Below are positions 61,165 to 64,000 of a DNA stretch of 64,000 bases, piece after piece. The position numbers and the translations under genes are program-made. The number at the start of each line of letters is the position of its first letter. The first letter of the stretch is position 1. Under the pieces are notes generated by a model. The model searched no databases, was not told where the DNA came from, and saw only the letters and a program-made list of their open reading frames with translations. Origin of the DNA: Labyrinthula sp. Ha (taxonomy: Eukaryota > Sar > Bigyra > Labyrinthulida > Labyrinthulaceae); the NCBI GenBank assembly GCA_015227615.1, contig JAALGZ010000055.1, positions 124,001 to 188,000 on the forward strand, given 5' to 3'.

Positions 61165-64000
61165 CTACAATGGATTTTTTGTAGCATATAAATATTCATG
61201 ATTTTTGAAATAGGGAACAATTAGTTGATTTAAGTATAAAGGAGACTAAAAAAGTTAACATAAATGAGAAGACGTCTTTGCTGCATTTGGCTTACGATGC
61301 CTAAGATTCCACGAGGAGCTATAGTTAGCATACTACACTCACAGTTTTGTCAGAAAAATGTCTTCCCGGCATTTTGAGATGGCCAAATATATATATATTA
61401 GTAGGGGAATCAATGTAAATAATGTCCATAGAAGCCAAATATCTCATAACCAACAAGATTTTGGGATTATAGAAATGCTATAAAGATAAGACGAGCTGTC
61501 AGCTACTCTATGCAAATGAGATCCTGCACCTTGTAGCAAAATACCAGGGCATGTGCAACAGTTTTCAGAGAGATTAAAGTCAGCATTCATTGATACATGT
61601 TATGTTGGTGTTATAATAGTTGTCCACAGTAACTAGCTCTAAAAGATAGTTTTTAAAGGAACAAGAACCGTACAGCGGTGGCCCCTCACACTGAATGAAA
61701 AAGAAACTGCTAATCCAACTATGAGTAGAATACTTTCTAAAAGTATTATCCCAAAATTCTAACTGTAGCTACCTTATTAGTCGAATATCTTAATTCAGAA
61801 GCTTTTAATGGCGAGGTTTTGGACTTATATCATCCTAGCACCTACCCTCGTTAGACGACAAAATGCAATGATAATCGACCCAAACTTAATACTTACGGCA
61901 GTATAAGTATTAGCTAAACTAAAAACAAAACAAGTAGAATAAAGCAGCAAGATTCACGTTAACAAAATTCTTTGTAAAAAAATCAGGACAACAATAATTT
62001 CAGAAAAATTATAATACATACAATATACATCAACCCGATATCCAATTTTGAGTAATAACAAAAAAAGCGCGTGATATATCACCTCCTCAAGCCATAAAAT
62101 AAGTAAAATTCTCAGTTCATATTGCGCTCAATCATGGAAAATAATATCCAGACCATGGGAAGTACCCAGTATCTGTAACCTTTCACAAGAAATTGTACTC
62201 ATTCTCTAGATGACCATCGTACTTCCCCTTAATCCACATTCAGGTGAGCTATATGGTTTTGAGTACGTGAACTATAGAACACTGCATTCATTTGCACAAT
62301 TTGTATTCTTTCTCCCTGTTATTTTTGGCATGGATTTTGGGTAGCCAACAAATACTTATTAATGGAACTGCGAATCACAAGGTGTTCTAGATTCCTGATA
62401 ACGGAACAAGCGAAAAGAAGTATAGTGGAAATAAATAGATAGGCACTAGATCTGGGGTTCTCATATCAGGATGGGTTAGCGCGATTAATTAATTCCTTAA
62501 ATGTAATGCGATTCACAATTGCTATGAAAGAACAAAGCAGCCACAAATAAATGAATAATCAGGAAAATAACATATTCCCTTGAAAAGCTATTTTGTAATA
62601 TCAAGATGAGTGGGGATTTCATGTAAAGATAATAAGGTTAAGCTGAAGACAGTGATATTAAATAAAAGCTTCTATTAGAGAACAGATTGGATATATTTTA
62701 ACCTAATCAAATATACCATGTATTAAACGTCATGTAATACCACAATCTCAGAAATAATTCTTATTTTTAAAGGAGATTGCTTGAGAAAAAATAAAGAATA
62801 AATAATATTTCATTGGTTAATTTATATTAAGGGACAAAAATGTTTCATTCTTAAACGCCTTTTGGGATTTATTTAATGTTTAAAATAAGTACATCTAAAC
62901 ATTCCGTGTGATATTGCTCACTGATTGTTGCTATCGTAAAAGAACTACTTATATTGAAGCTACCCATACCTCCTACTTAGGCAAACCTTTCCATGTGTAT
63001 TTAATTATTGCTTACAATTAACAAGCTCAATGGGTTAACCTTTTTAAAATAAGAAGAATTCATACAAGATGAAAGTCAAGAATCGTGTAAATGAGCAGGT
63101 GAATTTTTTCAGTTTGACTAAACATCTACTGAGAGATAATAATTATCAAAGTTTATTACAGGCTAACTGACATAATATTATAATTATTTTCGCTCTAACT
63201 TAACCTGGTAGAGATTTATTAACAAGTAGAGATACATTGCGCATATTTATCACCCCTATCGAGAGACATAAGGTATCAACTGGAACTATCAAAAGTAAAA
63301 AAGTGATAAAAAACGCAGGTAATATTCGGCTCTTAATATCATTAAGCCGTTTCTTTTTATATATAATTCGTCGTTTCACTGCTATACAACCTTAGATATT
63401 GTAAAAATTTGTCATTTAGACTAGGAGCACATGCAAAAAATTAGAGAAAATAGAAGTATCTATTTTACGTTTTACTTCATCAACCACAAATTATATTTAA
63501 AATGTTTACATTTCAGCAAAAAATATAATTATAGGATGAAAGTTTTTAAAAATTGTTTTAGTTATTATATAACATAAGACCAGAATGCTGGTAGTGGGAA
63601 ATTCCTGTATGAATATTGTATTTATTTTAGGAAGTAACGAGTTAAGAGCTAAAGATATTTTTCGAAACAGTTTTCGAAGAACAGTTCGGAGCTAACTTAA
63701 AATAAAAGCATAGTCATCTTAATACCAAAAAATGTCGCTTAATTTGGTTAGAATATTTGAAATGTTACCTTTTACTTGGTAATGTCAGAACTTTGTCGTT
63801 GGCATGTGAGAGTAGTTATATTATAGGATAATGTATGGGCAGAAAATGTATATCTATTCTTTCGTCATTTTAATTCAGCGATTAGAAAAATGTACATAAC
63901 TAAAGAATTGTAACTCTGTGGATTTAGTTTTAATATACCATTCTATTTTTTTATTCTGCATGAAGTGTAATTTTTTACACTTCTTTCTCTATTTTGTTTA

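Larger units (their letters stand above)
57924..64000. other. Long intergenic region with a few exon-like pieces
   Basis: About 6 kb. Four protein-like segments are listed separately (58175-58420, 58692-58922, 60437-60625, 61012-61164). A plus-strand frame at 59934-60179 and one at 60675-60860 are open but hydrophobic or T-rich and start without ATG. From 61.2 kb to the end nothing but AT-rich sequence was seen. Confidence 0.5.

Overview
This window reads as nuclear DNA of a ciliated, AT-rich (roughly one third G+C) protist, most likely a stramenopile (heterokont). The reasons are: eukaryotic proteins throughout (COX11, Nup54, TRAPPC3/BET3, CDKAL1-type tRNA methylthiotransferase, a small Tim, IFT20, CSC1/TMEM63-type channel); a Ser/Pro/Thr 'PTxxPS' N-terminus on the CSC1-like protein and a short HSF-type factor, both common in heterokonts; and IFT20, which implies a flagellum. 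The code is standard. Most recognisable genes are single-exon, but IFT20 can be spliced by eye from three exons with two introns of exactly 29 nt, so very small introns occur here. Several other short spliced genes are visible for the same reason.

Layout. 1-2.1 kb: the 3' exons of an unidentified spliced gene (-) and an exon-like segment inside a pair of imperfect inverted repeats. 2.4-5.2 kb: an unknown protein (+) converging on a membrane-anchored PI-PLC X-domain protein (-). 9.0-9.8 kb: a tetraspanin (+). 18.0-21.4 kb: a compact four-gene cluster of HSF-like factor (+), unknown mitochondrial protein (-), COX11 (+) and a DUF218-type membrane protein (-). 25.1-26.1 kb: Nup54 (-). 30.0-31.4 kb: a Tim8/13-type protein (-) divergent from a type I membrane protein (+). 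36.3-39.9 kb: BET3 (+), CDKAL1 (-), IFT20 (-) and a single-pass membrane protein (-). 40.2-48.2 kb: one LTR retrotransposon. 48.5-49.1 kb: exons of an unidentified gene (-). 53.5-57.9 kb: a second single-pass membrane protein, a three-exon 77-residue gene and a CSC1-like channel, all (-). The remaining 55-60% is long AT-rich intergenic sequence with dispersed repeats and a few exon-like segments that cannot be assigned.

The most striking item is the retrotransposon (40220-48208, - strand). It is a Ty3/gypsy chromovirus with 159-bp LTRs, a 4-bp target duplication and the usual gag-protease-RT-RNase H-integrase-chromodomain order. Between the chromodomain and the polypurine tract it also carries a full-length MT-A70-family adenine methyltransferase frame with a DPPW catalytic motif. 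A second notable item is a pair of otherwise dissimilar single-pass membrane proteins (39337-39897 and 53494-54441) that share a C-terminal module ending in the residues PEF; I do not recognise this family.

Limits: everything was read by eye. Starts were moved to the first sensible ATG where a long frame opened with GTG or TTG. Exon joins are supported by splice dinucleotides and phase only, plus homology for IFT20. No tRNA or rRNA gene was found.
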